From Aaosphaeria pasadenensis (Eukaryota; Ascomycota; Dothideomycetes; Pleosporales): a stretch of DNA of 64,000 nucleotides. A program made the position numbers and the translations under genes. Positions 21,297-34,001 of the stretch are shown here, one piece after another (positions within the stretch are counted from its first letter, which is position 1; every line of letters begins with the position of its first letter). The DNA lies in the NCBI GenBank assembly GCA_022813625.1, contig JAKLMB010000001.1:868001-932000 (forward strand). The letters run 5' to 3'. The notes under the pieces are model-generated. The model did no database searches, was not told where the DNA came from, and was given only the letters and a program-made list of their open reading frames with translations.

Positions 21297-23198
21297 GGGG
21301 CTCTCCACCTCCCCTCATTGCGAATTTACCATTCCTTTCGAGATTATTTTTATAATTTTGAATTGAAGAAAAAAGAAAAATGTCACTTTCAAAATTTACT
21401 TACACGTTCTTGTGTTTCGGCGATTTTAAAGGACCCAGCCTATACGCTCCTGCCGAAACTTCTTCTCCAAAATGTTTTCGTCCTCCAAGAAGGACTAATG
21501 AATTGAAATGAAATGGAACGGAAAAACCCCCCCTCATGATGTATAAATCGGGTGGGGGAATCTTATAGACTAAGTTGCCTGCAAAAAGAATATCAAGTGG
21601 TTTTGGGAATTGGGAGGCTTTTAGGGAGCATTGTTTTGCATGTCCATATGGAACAGGATAGGATGGGATGGGATAGGATGAGTGTCTTTGTCCAGGAGGA
21701 TAATAGCACACACGCATACACGAATGACTTTACGACGCTGGCGTTTTGGAATTAGTCAGGAAATGGCTTTGATCAGTATCAATATCAGTATCAGTATCAC
21801 TAATGAATCGATACACTTTCATCCAAGACAGATACAAATTCAAACAAATTCAAAAAGAGAACAAACACCATGCACGCTTCCAATCACCGTGAAGATAACA
21901 AACAAGCTCAGAAGACGTCTCATTTCCAGCCCCGAAAAAGATACAAGATAGAAAAGACCAAGTTTTCCTTACGTTCTTGATTCTCTTCGTTAGTACTATC
22001 AACACCAAAGTCATATTATGTACATGCAACCCCCCCTCCCTCCTATCTACCACCCTTCAAAAACTCAACACCACTCCTATCCCATCCTACCCTGTTATTT
22101 AAACAACGAAATAACAGTTAGAGGCAGACATATACATACCCCATATATTTGTTATCTGTAGTCTCATAAAATAAAAACATACTGCTATAAACCACTGTCA
22201 TGGAACTTAAGTTACTCCCTCCTTACTTACCTAGGTACTTAGCTACAAGCCTGCCTGCATAAACATCTTTCACTACTTAGATACTTAAGAAAGAGGGAAG
22301 GGGGAGAGAAGGCAACGGAGTAGGTTATTCTGCAGACGTCCGGGTAGCATCTACAGTATCAGGATTGAAAAGGCACTCATGAACAGGGAGATAGATAAAA
22401 TGGAGACACAGACACACCCATTCCGCGCCTTAAGCAACATCACATCACTAGAAGCATCAAAGAAAGGGGGGAGAGGGAAGGGGGAAGGGAAGGTTGAGTA
22501 GAGTCGAACTAGCAGTGGCGGGGGATTCATGTAGATTTGGGTTTGGATTTGATTTGGATTTGATTTGGATTTGATTTGTTTTCATTTATTAATCGATCGA
22601 AGAAGAGATCGAATGAAGAGAACCGAAGGGAAGGAAAAATGCTAGATGGGTAATGATGATGGGTTCGTAATGATAATGCCGAAGAAGAAGAGGAAGAAAC
22701 CACGTCAAACCTCACCTCACCTCCACGAAGAAAAGAAACACACGAATCAGTGAAGAAAGAAGAAGAGTATCAGAAAAAATAAGATAACAAAAAAAGCAAC
22801 ATAAAAATGCATATCGATCAATCATGAAGAACCGGAATTTCCTCTCTTGTTCCATCGGCACAAACAACAACAACACTTAACCCAGACCCCCTATTCCCTC
22901 CCCATCACTCCCCCGAAATGTGTGTATGTGTGTGTGTTGTGTGGGAAAATTGACGTGACACGTCGGGTATCAACCAAGAAGAAACAACCCCCTAGACCCC
23001 AGACCCCCTAGCACCCCTGATCCTGATCCTGATATATCGGCCGTGTGTACGCCCTGTTTAAATACTCATCACCTCCGCGATGCTTCCGATCATTGACGTC
23101 GTCGTCGTGTCCATGCCTGCTCGCATGTGCTGCGCCGCAGTGGCAGCAGCAGCGTCGTCCAGCTCGAGTCTGATGAAGATGTCGAGGTCGAAGTCTAG
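21297..23198. other. Convergent intergenic region, 1.9 kb, low complexity
   Basis: AT-rich and purine-rich tracts, a GGATGGGAT run (21660-21680), ATCAGT hexamers (21775-21800), an 11-bp tandem repeat (22542-22574), and GT/TG runs near 22920-22940. No gene is recognised. Confidence 0.5.
22542..22574. repeat. 11-bp tandem repeat TTTGGATTTGA, three perfect copies
   Basis: Three exact head-to-tail copies, followed by a partial fourth that begins TTTG. Confidence 0.9.
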
Positions 23199-25131
23199 TC
23201 ACGCTTCGGTGGTCGGGGCGAAGAAGAGCACGATCTCCCCGCGGTCGTTCTTCTTCAGGCGCAGACTCTTCCAGAGCTCCTTCTCCTCGTCGATCTTCTC
23301 GTCGCCCCGGTCGTAGCGCTCGCGGTGGTACCGCTTCAAAGCCTTGTTGACGCTCATGCCGCGTTCTGAGTCGGGCCCCTTGTTGATGAAGGACATGAAT
23401 AAGTCCGCGCGAGCCTCTTCCTCCGTCTTCACGGGGGCTAACTCTCCGTTCTTGCGGACGATCAATGCGCCGTTGCCGTTCTCTAGGCCGGGCGACCGCG
23501 AGTCGGAGCGGTGGTACTCGATGGCCTTGACGGTCTTTGGCTCGCGGGTGGGTGACACCGACGAGGAGTACTGGCGGCGGCGGCGACGATCCGAGTCGCG
23601 GGGCTTGCGGGCAGAATCGTCGCGCCTCTTCTTCGGCTTGATCTTCACCAGCGCGCTGCTGGCCTTGTGCTCCTTCCTCTCCTTGCGCTCACGGTCCCGG
23701 CCGCGTTCCCTCTCCTTCCTCTCTTCTTTCTCGCGTGCGAGCTCTTCCTTCACCTCGGCCTTGCGGTCCTTCTCTTGCTGGAGGTCCCACTCGCGTTGCG
23801 CGCGGGCGAAGGCCTTGGAGGGGACCTGTCGCGCGCGCTTCAAGGGGCTGAGTGGAGACGCCTCGACGTAGTCGCCAGAGTAGTCAGGTGATGGGGGGAA
23901 CTCGGGTCGGGCCAGGAGGCGGTTCAGACCCCCAGTCAGGCCAGAGTGGAGCATCGGTGGCGCATCTGACATGATCATCTCTCGTTCCTGCTGCGCGTGT
24001 ACGAGCGACATGTCGAGCTCGGCCGGGGAATTGCGCTTGCGCTTGCGGTCCGTCTTCTTCGAGACGGTGTCGAGATCCTTGTCGCGTGATTTGGTCCTGG
24101 AGTGCTTTGACTTGGGTGCGGGCGTCGTGTAGTCTGGGTTAGGGGCCTGTTCCCTAAGGTTGTAGGCCGAGTCGTAGCGTTCGCTGGTGGGGCGGATGGG
24201 TTCGTTTCCATACGCGAAGCCGTCGGTCTTGAAGTCGTTATCGTCGTCGTCGGCCACCTGATACTTCATGACGTCCGTGATTGACACCTCCTTGTCCTTC
24301 TCCTCGTAGGGCGGCGGTACGCTATCCTCAATCATGTGCGATTCGGGCGCGACTTCCATTCTGGACACCGTGGGGGTCGCCGAGGGGTCAAGGAAATCGA
24401 ATACATTGACGTCGGGAAGAGCAGCAGGCTCACGATGCTCGTAACCTAAGGATCGAGAGGCAGGGGGGGGAGTGGGTGCGCGTGGAGGAGCGTTGACGAC
24501 CGCGACCGCACCAGCGTCTGCGTCGTTGGCATCCTCGACGTACGCATTGCGTGGGACGAGCGCTTGGGAATCGTTCTGCTGGCTGTCTTTCTTTTGGTGC
24601 TGCGGCGGTTTCTTTTTCTCTTTGTAGAGTTTGCCCTGGTACTTTTGGTCTTCGGTGATGCAGCTCTGTGGGGCGATTGTTAGTCGCTGGTGGACGGGAC
24701 GAATAGCAGATTTTTCCGCCCGCGGAGGTCGACGTGGACAAGATGGAACAACAAATTGTTATACACATTGAGAGAGGTATGGAAGGCGAAGCGGTTGTCG
24801 CCATGACGCATATGAGGGGTGAATCGTACCGTATGAGCCTTGTAGCTATTGCCCTGGAAGTGCACCATGCAGTCTAAGCAGGTGAAGGAGGCGCCGTAGC
24901 ATTGATTGCGATGGCCATCGAGTTTCTTCTTGGTGAGGACATCACCACAGTTCTGTTCGTAAGAGGGACCACTTGTCAGCGCATTGTATACATGGCATTG
25001 GGGACCATCCAGGAGGTGCAATGAGGGGGGAAGGGAGTCAAGCGCAAAACAGGACGGTGCTGTGATAGGCGCTTGGAAGGTAAACAAAAGAAAAGAGAGA
25101 GAGAACCTACTTCGCAACTGAAGCTCACCAT
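23199..25131 (-). CDS. LYAR-type C2HC zinc-finger protein
   Basis: Three exons in transcription order, 25131-25111 (seven codons), 24952-24830 and 24665-23199, encode 536 residues. The introns are 158 and 164 nt, both phase 0. Joined exons give two C2HC fingers: C6-x2-C9...H21-x3-C25 and C32-x2-C35...H47-x2-C50, with MVSFSCENCGDVL and ASFTCLDCMVHFQG as in LYAR and its yeast relatives (zf-LYAR). Family members are nucleolar and linked to ribosome biogenesis. After residue 70 the chain is charged and probably disordered, with a long Arg/Lys/Glu helix (KEELAREKEERKERERGRDR). A compact conserved-looking end follows (DLFMSFINKGPDSERGMS, KELWKSLRLKKNDRGEIVLF). It is longer than animal LYAR. The tiny first exon is firmly supported by the split finger. 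Confidence 0.9.
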
Positions 25132-25603
25132 GCCTGCGGTGTGCTTGAGGATTGGGAATGTTAGGAGAGCGCAGAAAGGAGCGGTGAGTAGAGAGTGAGT
25201 TGGCAGGAGGGAAGAGTGACGATATTGAGGGTCGAAACCTCCTGTTAAGGCGAGGGAGGGAGAGAGAGGAGGATGATGCGGCGGGGAGGAGGGATGGTGA
25301 GTAGGTGGTAGGGTTGTTAAGGTTTCAAATGTCCTGGTTCTGCTACTGTGAGGGCCAACACGCTCAAACGCGCCAGACCAGGGATTTTTTTCCGTCTCAA
25401 TCGGGTTTAGCCTCTGTCTCTGTTGTCCCTGACCCTGTCTCTCTCTTAACCTAATACAATACATCCTCATCCTCTTCTCCTACCAGTTCTACCAGATACT
25501 CTCTAGTTGGATACTCTGTCACTCCGTAGATAGTTACTCGTACCTCTACTCCGTACTCTCTCTTACACTGCCGCCCGCGCCTCTGCTCGTTCATGCACAC
25601 TCT

Positions 25604-25638
25604 CTGCACACTGCACACTGCACACTGCACACTGCACA
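25604..25638. repeat. 7-bp tandem repeat CTGCACA, five perfect copies
   Basis: Five exact head-to-tail heptamers, about 0.5 kb upstream of the LYAR-type gene start. Confidence 0.92.
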
Positions 25639-25901
25639 TACACCCAACCTGCAAGCCTGCAAGATGCGATCTCCCCTCCCTACCCCCCAGCGCAGGGCCA
25701 AGAAAGAGTAAGACAAGGAACAAACACCCAAAAATAATCACGCGACAGGTCCAAACACTACGCCAGCGGTCCCGTGTGGACAGTTCGAGTCCGCCATCCA
25801 CAGCCCTTTGGCAGCCACATGCGCAGGGGGGGGCGGATCGACAGGGCAGGGCTCTGCTTGCTCGAACCGCCCACGCGGAGTGCGAGTGTGTCGTCTGAAT
25901 G

Positions 25902-25922
25902 GATTGATTGATTGATTGATTG
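25902..25922. repeat. GATT tetranucleotide repeat
   Basis: Five GATT units in tandem, followed by a region of GATTGA-like words reaching 26040. Confidence 0.88.
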
Positions 25923-27633
25923 ACCGAATGAGTGATCGATTATTGATGCCTCGTAGTTAGACCGAACGGATTTGATGGACGGACTGGCTGATTGATTGAC
26001 GGGACTATTGGTTGATCGATCGATGGACTGACTGGTTAATGAGAGTGAACGATGATCAGTTCACAAGAATGAACTGCACGCCACCATCGTTCTTATCTCT
26101 TACGAAGACTCCGTACAACCATACGATCGCTATGACAGAAGTCTCCATTCCTACGAGATACTTGGATGATTGTCATCATAGCTGATAGATTACTATACGG
26201 GACTTAGTCTTGTTATTGTTATGGACCTCCTTACTCACTTCGTCAGCTACACTCTACACACTACACACTACTCGTAGATGCACACGACACGGTATCCAGA
26301 GACATTCATGGCGAACAAAACATCCCAGTCCTTAAGTTACGACTAGACTAGACTACGGACTACACACAGTACCTAACTGTGCTCACTAAGTACCCTTCCC
26401 TGTACCTATGATATGCTGTATGACCTGGTATCCACGCCGACCATATCATTCATTCATCTCACCCATCATCAAGAAATTAGAATTCATGGAAGAATGCGCC
26501 TATCCCGTCGCACCTAGATACACCCCCATCACACAAGGCATTCCTCAACTCATTTCTCCCATCAAGACACCATAGTTACAACATACCCATCCCCACCCCA
26601 CCAGGCAAAAAACCCACCGCCCCTCTCGCCTCGTCTCAAAACCGCACCCCATCCCATCCTCTGAGACCTGAAACCCGCTGACGGACCCAACCTGACCTAT
26701 CCAGTCCAGCTACGCGCGAGCGTCCCGGACGTCAGCGGGACAAGGCACACAGCACCGCTAGCTCGGGTCATCCATCCATCTACTCCCCTCCCCCTCCCCG
26801 CGCAGCTGCATACATGCATGCATGGACAAGCACCCAGGTACGCGAAGGCGAGGCGACGACTAGCTATCTCAGCGCGTCGAGTCGAGTTGCGCAGAGTTCG
26901 CGCCAGGAAGCTAATACTTTGGACTAATCGGGTTACTGGTAAGATAACCTGGGCGATGGATTGGCTGGCCCTATTGGGTGGGCGTCACACAGAGTTGTAA
27001 CTATGTAGGGGATTCGGGGGGAGCTCAATCTCCGTTGCGCACGAGTGTGTGTTCGGCGGCGGGGCTGAGAGGTACGTAGATAGATACATGTGTGCGTGCG
27101 CCTCTTGGGTTCGAACATGCGGGTCTGTCGTTTTTGGGGGGATATGTGCGATGTGATTGGGGTTGGACTATGGATTATCTGCCGTGTTTGGGAATGTTGA
27201 TGATATTATCCTGTTCTGCCATCTTGACCTTTTTTTGCTTTTTTATTTTGGGTTTGGATTGGGTTGAGTCCAAGGGGAGGGAGACGGGGACGGGGATGGG
27301 CAAGCCATGATGATGAATGTCTATACTCGGTTTGGATCCGGTGGGAGCGTCTCCGCGTCTTTGGGGTGCGCCGCCGCGGCGACGTCTTACAGGTCGCGAG
27401 GACTCTCGATATCAGAAAGGTGGCGCCTCCAACAATCCGGGGTTCTACATCCACCATTTTTACTAGGTACTCCGTACCGGATAGGTAATTGTTGTTTACA
27501 GAGGCTGAGGGGGTAGAGGGAGAATCTTTTCTTTTCCCCAGCTACCAAGATCCCAAAATGCTAGTGCTAACACAAAAACACCTATCTATTTACATACAAA
27601 CCTACATGTCTATCTAGTTTCCTACCTACACAC

Positions 27634-28544
27634 CTACAACAAGCTCCCAGAACCCTTGCCCTTCGCACCACCCTCACCCTCCCCATCCTCATCCCCGCAC
27701 CCGCAATCGTACGCGTCGCCGATGTTCTCGCAGTTGAACTCGGGCTTGTGAAGCCTCTTGTTCACAATGTTGTGCACCATGCAGCCCCACATGGCCGCCG
27801 CCGAGCGCGACGACACCTGCGGGGGATACTTTTCCAGCACCGTCGAGAAGTGCTCGGCGCACTCTCCGCTGCGAAGATGGTTAGCTTCTGTGTTCGTTCT
27901 GACTTCCTCATCCTAATCTTATCCCATGTCCGCGCCCATGTCCATGTCCACGGTATTTCTTTTTCCTTTCTTTTTCCGTTTCCTTGTTGTCTAGGGGGAA
28001 GGAGGAGGGGTGGGTTTTCAGCTCGCGAGCGAGTGAGCGCGCGCGGTGTGGCGTACGCGGATGTACGTTCATACGTACCATGGGTATAATCGCTGGAACA
28101 GATGCACATACGAGCGCAGCGCTTCCTTCTCGTCGTCGGTGGGCTTCTCGGGGAAGCGAGCGAAGGTCGTGTGCAGGACTTTCCAAGCTGCCCGGCCTAG
28201 TTCTGCCCTGTAAAAATGCGCAAGAAAGGTAAATGTCAGCTTCAGTGTTGTTTCTTCTTCTTGGTTGCGTTCGGCAGTTCGAGAGGGGGGTTTTGGGAGG
28301 GTGATGATCATGTTTGCGGGTTTGCGATGTTGACGTACTTGACTGTCTCGTTTCCTAGCTTTGGGGCTATTGCGTGCCCGCTTAGGAGAGGTCCATTGTT
28401 CTTTGCTGTGCTGCTGTCCTTGCCTGTCCGTACTGGCACTGGCGGTGGAGGTTGCGCGAACGATGCGATGTAGAGGATGGAGATAAAGCCGGTGACGAGG
28501 ACGGCGAGAAGGAGGATCCGGTGGCCAGCACGAGTGGAAAACAT
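27634..28544 (-). CDS. ERV2: Erv2-type FAD-linked sulfhydryl oxidase (ER)
   Basis: Three exons in transcription order, 28544-28339, 28207-28079 and 27868-27634, encode 189 residues. The introns are 131 and 210 nt. The second junction falls inside the active-site CGEC: the Cys112 codon is split, and Cys115 follows. Other Erv/ALR marks are RAAWKVLHTTFARFPEKPT, the FAD-binding MWGCMVHNIVNKRL with Cys141, and Cys158. A C-terminal C167-G-C169 matches the CxC shuttle of Erv2. The N-terminus has an uncleaved-looking signal anchor (ILLLAVLVTGFISILYIASF), placing the enzyme in the ER lumen, where it oxidises protein thiols using oxygen. This separates it from mitochondrial Erv1. The tail after the CxC is Gly/Glu-rich. 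It is divergent from the branched-chain aminotransferase gene. Confidence 0.92.
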
Positions 28545-29187
28545 TATTGTCGAGGTAGATGGATGCTCAGGCGGTGCTCATGGGCGAAACAACAAGGGGA
28601 AATGGTTTCGCGATGGCACTGGTGCGTCTCAATGGTGTGATGTTTCCCGTATACACGAGGTGGACGGACATGAAGCTCGTCGGTGATGGTTAATTCTCTC
28701 AATACGGCTCGCCAAGACCTGCCCCATGGCTCGCGTAGAATTGCCCTCGGGAGTCCCACTCGACCAACCACAAGTAGCTGCCGCCGTCATTCGCGATCCG
28801 TGAGAATGCATGAGGTACCTAGATGGAAGTACCTACTGTAGGTACACGATGAATTGACGAATAGCTACGGAAGCAATTGGTCATTGTGTCCCCGCAACGT
28901 CAGAGCCGCTACGAGGTACGAGGTATTGTCAGCAACAAGTCGAGTCAATCGTCACTGAACACGAGTATGTATATATTGGACGGCGAATGCCGGCGTGCCC
29001 TCCGCCGCGCACCGACCGATATCGCTGGTCGGCTGGTGGGTGGGCTCGTCACGGGCTCAATACGACATCACTAAGCTTTGAATTTCGAGTCTACATAATT
29101 CGTCAAGCAACGGTCGAGCTGTTGTCCCAAAAACCACACCAAGCTTCCTAACTAAACACATAATACCAAAACAATCCGAATACAACG
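28545..29187. promoter_or_regulatory. Divergent promoter region, ERV2 / BAT
   Basis: 643 bp between two start codons. It includes GGTACCTAG-like and GTAGGTAC words near 28812-28845 and a tandem TACGAGGTA pair near 28910-28925. No firm factor site. Confidence 0.5.
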
Positions 29188-30656
29188 ATGGCCGCCTACC
29201 CCCCTCCTCCCGTCAATACCATTGGTGCGTACAATTGCCTGTTTCAAGAGCCATTGACTACGGACTTTGCTAATCTAGCCCGGTTAGACTGGAACAATGT
29301 TGGCTTCAAGATCCGCGAAGGTAAGTCCGTTGACGATGAACGGCATTGGTGTCATTTCAGGAAATCACTTCGAAATCCGGAGATTTTCTAGAAGAGCTAT
29401 TGCATTGATTTTTTTGTAAAAATATCTTGGAGAGGATATTGCGCGCTCCATGCACATCATCAAGTGTCCTCCCAGGATTCGAGAAAATGTTCCGAATGTG
29501 TCATCATTCCATCTCGAACGGGTCCTAACCTCATGAACAGTCGCCGGCCACGTCGAGTCCACCTACTCGAAACAGACAGGAAAATGGACGGCCCCGACCT
29601 TCGTCGAGGACCCCTTCCTGCGCATCCACGGAATGGCACCAGGTCTCAACTACGGCCAGCAATGCTACGAGGGCATGAAGGCGTTCCGTGCTCCCGACGG
29701 CAACATCAACATCTTCAGGCCCAACAAGAATGCCGAGCGCATGCAGCACTCCGCGTCCTTCATCTCCATCCCCGAGGTCCCCACCGAGCACTTCCTCGAG
29801 TGCTGCAAGCTGGCCGTTGGCATGAACGCCGCCTACGTCCCTCCCCATGAGACCGGCGCCGCCATGTACATCCGCCCGCTCCTGTTCGGCAGCTCAGCAC
29901 AGCTGGGCCTCAACCCTCCCGAGGAGTACACCTTCGTCGTGTACGTCATCCCCACTGGTGTCTACCACGGCACGCACCCTGTGGATGCGTTGATTCTCGA
30001 GGACTTCGATCGTGCTGCCCCCGAGGGTACCGGATCGGCCAAGGTGGGTGGTAACTACGCACCTGTCCTCAGGTGGAGCGAGAAAGCTCACAAGGACGGC
30101 TACGGCATCACCCTTCATCTGGACAGCAAGACGCGAACGGTGATCGACGAGTTCTCGACTTCTGCTTTCATCGGCGTGAAGAAGGATGGCGACAAGGTCA
30201 AGCTCGTCGCTTCGAACAGCAAGAACGTCATCCAGAGTGTGACCGCGGACAGCATCTTGCGGATTGGAGAGTCTCTCGGCTGGGAGACCGAGTCTCGTGA
30301 GGTATGTTGATGTCGAGGTGTGCGTTGTTCCATGAAAATTCTCGAGGCTAATGGCGATCTAGATTCCTTACACCGAGTTGAGCAGCTTCTCTGAGGTGTT
30401 GGCTGCTGGTACTGCGGCCGCCCTCGTGCCCATCAGGTCCATCACGTACACCTCCAAGAACGAGAAGTTCGCCTATAAGGAGGCTGCTGAGGAGCCCGGC
30501 CCTGCATGTGTCAAGCTTCTGAGCACCCTCAAGGGTCTTCAGCAGGGCAAGATCCAGGACAGCTTCGGGTGGCTGTTCAACGTTGAGAAGCCTAAGCAGT
30601 GGGGTGTGACGAAGGGAAAGGCTGCTGATGAGGAAAATGTTGATGAGCTTCCATAA
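29188..30656 (+). CDS. Branched-chain amino-acid aminotransferase
   Basis: Four exons, 29188-29224, 29288-29320 (33 nt), 29541-30301 and 30363-30656, encode 374 residues. The introns are 63, 220 and 61 nt. The enzyme (BCAT, fold-type IV PLP family) moves the amino group between Leu/Ile/Val and 2-oxoglutarate. Visible blocks are GMAPGLNYGQQCYEGMKAFR, YIRPLLFGS, EYTFVVYVIPTG and GSAKVGGNYAPVL with the PLP lysine at about Lys191, then SFSEVLAAGTAAALVPI. There is no mitochondrial presequence (MAAYPPPPVNTIDWNNVGF), which suggests a cytosolic Bat2-like form rather than mitochondrial Bat1. The very short second exon is needed for the conserved DWNNVGFKIRE. The start has CG ATG GCC context. Confidence 0.94.
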
Positions 30657-31560
30657 ATACGCATTGCTATATGTAAAGGAATAAAAAGAAGGCAACGACT
30701 ATTTTGGCAGATCTGTCTATATTGGCTAAGAAAAAAGGATGGTAATGTGCAGAGGGCTCCTCTTAGACCTCTGTCCTTCCCCTCAAAAGCGATCAGCGAC
30801 ACCCCCAAAAAACCCAGAACTCAAAATTAGATTTTAGATGCAACAGCGCACATCTAGTAAAGTCAAAAAGAAAAAGGCAATGAGATATGAATTCGATACA
30901 TGAGCACTGCTATACGTTCAAAAACACTTTGTGAAACGATGTGCCGTATCAGGTAGACTACATTTGCCATTGACCAATTAAAGGCGGGCTTGCTGTGTGA
31001 TGAGAGAAGGAATGCCCAGATAAAAGGCGGCAGGCAACGTCATCGCATCGAATGGGCGTCTTCCTCCCCCCCCAGGCGCTTCCATACGTAGCGGCCCCTC
31101 GTCTCCTCCGTCTCCCCTCGTCTCCAAGAATCCCAAGAAGTCCCGGCCCCTCCAATGTTCCGGTCCCGTTCCATGAGACTACAGCCTACGGAGTATGTAC
31201 ATAGTATAGTACAGGATAATAAGTTAATAGTACTGTGTATACTGTATATGTGACCGGATCGGTCTTAGTGCAGGACATTGAATAGATCCAGTCCATCTCT
31301 CATTCTCGTACTACCTCATACTACCCTCGTACTAACACTACCACAACTACCACCACTCTCTACCCGGTAGCAGGTACGCACACATTTTCTCTACCGACAT
31401 CACCAGCCTTGTTTTCTGTCAGTACCCCCTCGCACCTCACTCTTCCCTGCATCATCTTCTCTTGTACCACCAAACTTTCCTATCATCGTAGCACCAAACA
31501 CTCACAGCACAAGAAACGTACTACCCTCGCTCTCCATCCCGCTGCCTCGGCCGACATAAC
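30657..31560. other. Intergenic, about 0.9 kb
   Basis: 3' flank of the aminotransferase gene and a pyrimidine/AC-rich promoter for the protease gene (31290-31560, many ACTACC words). No gene seen. Confidence 0.45.
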
Positions 31561-32572
31561 ATGCCCTCAGTCTCCCGTCTTGGAGACAAACTCGACAGAG
31601 TGCGCCGACATTTCGGTGACAGTCTAAGCCCTGACGATGCCTACTTGAGTTGTAAGTCGCACTGCTTCTCTCCAAACACCGCTTCTGAACACAGGCTAAC
31701 ATATTGTTCGCATCCTAGACTTTGATATCCGGTGTGAGTACGCTTCACCATTGCTTTTCCTGCCCTCGGACGCTCCCACAAGCCGTTCAACGCGCCCGCG
31801 AATTTCGTAGACCATACACTAAGGAAACACACCAGTACTTCGAGAAGATGTCGACTCTATCAAACATGACTGGCTAACAGACAATGTGAGCCTGCAACAC
31901 TGTTTCCCCTCCCAGATCTAACTAACAAACCCTCAGGCAATCGCATTCTGGGAAGAGTAAACCTCACCCCCACCCTCTACCCGATCCATTCACACGTACT
32001 CACAAACGGAACCCAGATACCTCGAACGCGAAGAGCTGTCCCAATTCCCCAAAGCCCAGATCGTGCTCCTGCGCCCAAGCATGTCCTTCATGCTAATGAA
32101 CACCCCCGACCCGCTCACGCTCCGCGAAGCGCTCCCCAATTTCTCACGAACGACGCACATCTTCCTGCCCGTGAACGATAACCGCGACGTGTCGCGCGCG
32201 GAGGGCGGATCGCACTGGTCGCTGCTTCTCGTCAGCGTGATCGACGGCGTGTCGTTCCACTACGACAGCCTTGCGCCGGCGAACGACGCCGAGGCGCGCT
32301 CGACGAGCCAGAAGCTCGAGATCCTGCTGGGGAAGCGGCTGCGGTTCATACATCTTGAGGACGCGCCGCAGCAGGAGAACGGGAGCGATTGCGGCGTGTT
32401 TGTGTGTCTGCTGATGAAGCATCTGCTGCTGAAGAGGCTGCTCCGCGCGGACGCGAGTAAGAAGATTAGTATGAGTATGCGGGATCAGCATGTTAATGCG
32501 TACGACGGCCGGAAGGCGATGTTGAGGATCATCGAGGAGAAGAGGAAGGAAGGGGAGCGGAGAAGATCGTAA
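31561..32572 (+). CDS. SENP8/NEP-type deneddylating cysteine protease (Ulp1 family)
   Basis: Five exons, 31561-31651, 31719-31733, 31836-31885, 31937-31956 and 32017-32572, encode 243 residues. Exons 2 and 4 are only 15 and 20 nt. Joined, they read YFDIRLLREDVDSIKHDWL and AIAFWEEYLEREEL, matching the N-terminal half of SENP8/Den1-type proteases that remove NEDD8. The catalytic set is present: His125 in GGSHWSLLL, Asp142 in FHYDSL, Gln178 and Cys184 in NGSDCGVFVC. The length fits the family (about 210-260). It would act in cytoplasm or nucleus on NEDD8 precursor or neddylated proteins. All introns are GT-AG; the donors of introns 2 and 3 are GTGAGT and GTGAGC. The C-terminus is a charged helix (IIEEKRKEGERRRS). 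Confidence 0.88.
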
Positions 32573-33333
32573 GGAATCTCTCATGTCACGACATTTGAAT
32601 TTTACCCGACTGATTTGAACTCAGACGAAGCGGTTCGCCCTTCCGACCGTCCTCCGCGAAATCAAAGAGTCCGCCGCGCATAGGCGAAGAGAACGAAAGC
32701 CTCAAAAGTCCGCAATAGACTTGATATACCTCTTGAAGTCGCATTTTCACCAGCAGCATCATCAGCAGGAGCAAATATACCATCTGCCCGCGAAATCTGC
32801 CTTCCCACTATCACGCAGGGAACGTGCCTATGAGTACCGTCCACGTCCCTCCACCTCGTCCGCCCGGCTCCAACTGTCTGTTCGTCTACTTAGCCAGACA
32901 ACCCAAAATCCAACAGAACCTCGAAACAGCCCCTTCCTCCACCTCACCAAACCCGCACGGGAGTCATTATGGGAATAAGATCACGGGTGATCATACAAGA
33001 GCTTTTTTTGGCCGAACTTTGCTCGTCTCCTGCCTCCTGTTTCTTCTTCTTCTTTAACACGATATACACGATACGCACGTCTTACGATTTCCCTCGAGTC
33101 CCCAACCTTTTTTTCTCCCTTTTCTCTTCCACGCCTTTTTCTTCATTGTCTTCATTTCTTTCTTTTTATGACGGTCAAAGGCACGTGGTAGATATATGTT
33201 CATTGCGTGTAGATATTCCCACAAATCTTACAAATTTTTCCAAACCATGTTTATTTGTTCGAAGCTTTGATGTGACTTTTGATTGGTTTACGTGAGTCGA
33301 AGAAAGGTAGCCCAGTCATACTCAGGATTGAAA

Positions 33334-33365
<32 letters not shown>

Positions 33366-34001
33366 GAGGGGCCGGCAGTTTATCTGTCTACGGATTTTCA
33401 TTTTCAACTTTATTTCAAATCACACATGAGGATGAGGATCAGGACGATGACGTATCACATCTGTGCATATTGCTCATGATTTGGAAGTCTCAATCGTCAT
33501 CATTGCATTGTCATCGATTCGTCGTTGTTCATTAATTAGTCTATGTGTCTACTGTGCGTGCACGTGTGTGTACGTGTGCGGTAATGGTTGCCAGCGAATT
33601 CTGCCGACAGCCCTGTGAATGAAGGTAGGTATAGGTCCGCCTGTCGGAATGTATACTACAATGTATACTGTATACAGGTTATAACACAACGCTGTAAAAC
33701 TTGATAATGCCCTCCCACCTCCAAGTCGATGAGTTCTAGGCCTCTCACCGAAAATCAAGACGCCGGTAAAGTGGATGGTAATCGTAGTAATCCGTTGATG
33801 AAAAAGGTTCCGAAGACTCGGAATGGAAAAGCGATACACGATCGCTGGAGATCGTTAGAGACAAACATTCGTGTAATGCAAGAGCAACGATGAACGCCTT
33901 TGAGTATGATTTCCATCCACCCTTTTTCAGGTTGCCCCTTTCTCCTGTCGCCTTCCCTATGCATTAGTATTCCTTGTAACTCCTCAAATAGTAACAATCC
34001 T
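32573..34001. other. Convergent intergenic region, 1.4 kb
   Basis: T-rich and pyrimidine-rich stretches (33040-33180) and an AG dinucleotide tract. No gene seen. Confidence 0.45.
33334..33360. repeat. AG dinucleotide microsatellite
   Basis: About 13 uninterrupted AG units. Confidence 0.95.

Larger units (their letters stand above)
25132..27633. other. Intergenic region, 2.5 kb, repeat-rich
   Basis: Holds the promoter of the LYAR-type gene on the left and the 3' flank of the ERV2 gene on the right. It contains five CTGCACA heptamers, a GATT run and many CTACACAC-like words (26250-26275). No ORF has family motifs or convincing splice structure. A non-coding RNA cannot be excluded. Confidence 0.45.

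Noticed and set aside
25770..25800. T-loop-like GTTCGAGTCC
   Set aside because: It is a short palindrome without the rest of a tRNA fold.
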